Assembly (NCBI GenBank): GCA_022836615.1 | Contig: MU405236.1 | Span: 124,001-188,000 of the forward strand | Source of the DNA: Annulohypoxylon bovei var. microspora | Lineage: Eukaryota; Ascomycota; Sordariomycetes; Xylariales; Hypoxylaceae | Length of the DNA: 64,000 bases | Direction: 5' to 3' | In this document: positions 63,293-64,000 of the stretch, piece after piece | How positions within the stretch are numbered: the first letter of the stretch is position 1 | How the letters are laid out: each line of letters begins with the position of its first letter | Position numbers and translations under genes: made by a program | Notes under the pieces: generated by a model | Database searches by the model: none | The model's input: the letters and a program-made list of their open reading frames with translations, nothing else | What the model was told of the DNA's origin: nothing

Positions 63293-64000
63293 ATGAACAG
63301 CAAGCCTTCAAAGCCGTCAGGCACAGCTGAAGAAGGAAGAATAAAAGGGGATGATGGTGTTTCCTATGATGACTCAGACCTCGATGAGAGTGCGGCTGAG
63401 ATGAGGCACCGCACGAGAGGACATGATGCACGCCATCATACTGGTCCAACAAACAGCCGCGCTAATGGCTCGCAGCGTCGTCCTTCGGAATGGACCGAGT
63501 CTAGTGCTCGAAACGATGAAGATTATGAAGAGGGCGAAGAATTCGAACATTTATTAGACCCCAACCACCCCCACCAGCATCCTGACGAAGAGGCCATAGA
63601 GCTTCGTAGGATGGACTCTGACAGTTTGAAATCTTTTGATGATGAAACCTCATCCGGGGCAGGCGAAGAAAACTCGCCGTATGAAGAGGTTCGAGCCACG
63701 GTGCCTAACTACGATGAGGACCTCCCGTGTAATACTCTTCGAGCCTGGACAATCGGGTTGACTTTAGTACTTATCGGCGCTTCGACGAACACTCTATTCT
63801 CTCTAAGACAACCCTCAATCGGCCTGGGGACTCTCATCGCTCAGATTATCGCCTGGCCTCTCGGTCGTGCTTGGGAGAGAGTGGTACCTGATCGACACAT
63901 TAAGATCTTCGGTTTCAGATGTGATTTGAATCCGGGACCTTTCAACATCAAGGAACACTCGATCATCGTTGTCATGGCCGGCGTTTCTTTTTCCGTAGCC
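63293..64000 (+). CDS. OPT-family oligopeptide transporter, 3' end beyond window
   Basis: 236 codons are visible and the frame stays open to the window edge. The first 150 residues are a polar, acidic, His-rich cytosolic tail (EEGEEFEHLLDPNHPHQ). The first membrane helices follow with TLRAWTIGLTLVLIGAS, then the OPT signature LNPGPFNIKEHSIIVVMAG. Family members import tetra- and pentapeptides (including glutathione) with protons; a siderophore (YSL) role is less likely given the NPGPFNIKEH block. The ATG at 63293 is the first of the frame. About 600 further residues are expected to the right. Confidence 0.92.
   Translation, partial: MNSKPSKPSGTAEEGRIKGDDGVSYDDSDLDESAAEMRHRTRGHDARHHTGPTNSRANGSQRRPSEWTESSARNDEDYEEGEEFEHLLDPNHPHQHPDEEAIELRRMDSDSLKSFDDETSSGAGEENSPYEEVRATVPNYDEDLPCNTLRAWTIGLTLVLIGASTNTLFSLRQPSIGLGTLIAQIIAWPLGRAWERVVPDRHIKIFGFRCDLNPGPFNIKEHSIIVVMAGVSFSVA

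Noticed and set aside
1..64000. tRNA, 5S rRNA and CRISPR arrays
   Set aside because: I looked by eye for B-box-like GGTTCRANNC patterns, 5S core sequence and regularly spaced repeats and found none. A tRNAscan/Infernal run would settle this.

Overview
The window is nuclear DNA of a filamentous ascomycete, most likely a sordariomycete. Genes carry short introns (about 48-170 nt) with GTRNGY donors. Several families are typically fungal: a GH55 exo-1,3-glucanase, a DUF7918 protein, an OPT transporter and DHA2 drug/amino-acid transporters. Gene spacing is 1-4 kb and there is no operon structure. I see no rRNA, tRNA or CRISPR, and no virus-like gene. All exon boundaries were deduced by reading frame, splice consensus and family resemblance. 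No transcript data were available.

Layout. 1.9-9.3 kb holds a sugar-porter MFS gene and a secreted GH55 glucanase, both on the minus strand. 12.2-19.8 kb holds a MYND-finger protein, a DUF1349 protein, a small Ser/Thr-rich ORF, a DUF7918 protein with two SUMO-binding-like motifs, and the PHS1 3-hydroxyacyl-CoA dehydratase. 19.9-30.3 kb holds a GHSMG hydrolase, thymine 7-hydroxylase, uracil-5-carboxylate (iso-orotate) decarboxylase, a TfdB-type FAD monooxygenase, a Pyr4/PaxB-like membrane protein and a TDP2-like phosphodiesterase. 30.6-45.1 kb is mostly housekeeping: an NFKBIL1-like J-domain protein, EFG1, an MDR oxidoreductase, SEA4/MIO and two low-complexity fungal proteins. 49.2-64 kb holds a DHA2 transporter, 6-phosphogluconolactonase, a PHO13-type phosphatase, a PhyH dioxygenase, dihydrofolate reductase, CBP3, mitochondrial beta-ketoacyl synthase and the start of an OPT transporter.

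Genes that work together. Thymine 7-hydroxylase and uracil-5-carboxylate decarboxylase are divergently transcribed from one 890-bp interval. Together they catalyse every step from thymine to uracil, so this is a two-gene thymine-salvage module. Dihydrofolate reductase, CBP3 and the mitochondrial KAS are metabolic neighbours without an obvious shared pathway.

The most notable non-genic content is two non-autonomous DNA elements with long terminal inverted repeats that both start CAGTAACTTTA. The one at 45.8-46.7 kb has perfect 56-bp TIRs and a perfect 10-bp target duplication, which is Mutator-like and looks recent. It contains a second, older TIR structure. The one at 33.4-34.1 kb is older. 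A 10-bp palindrome, TAGGTACCTA, occurs at least eleven times, always outside coding sequence.
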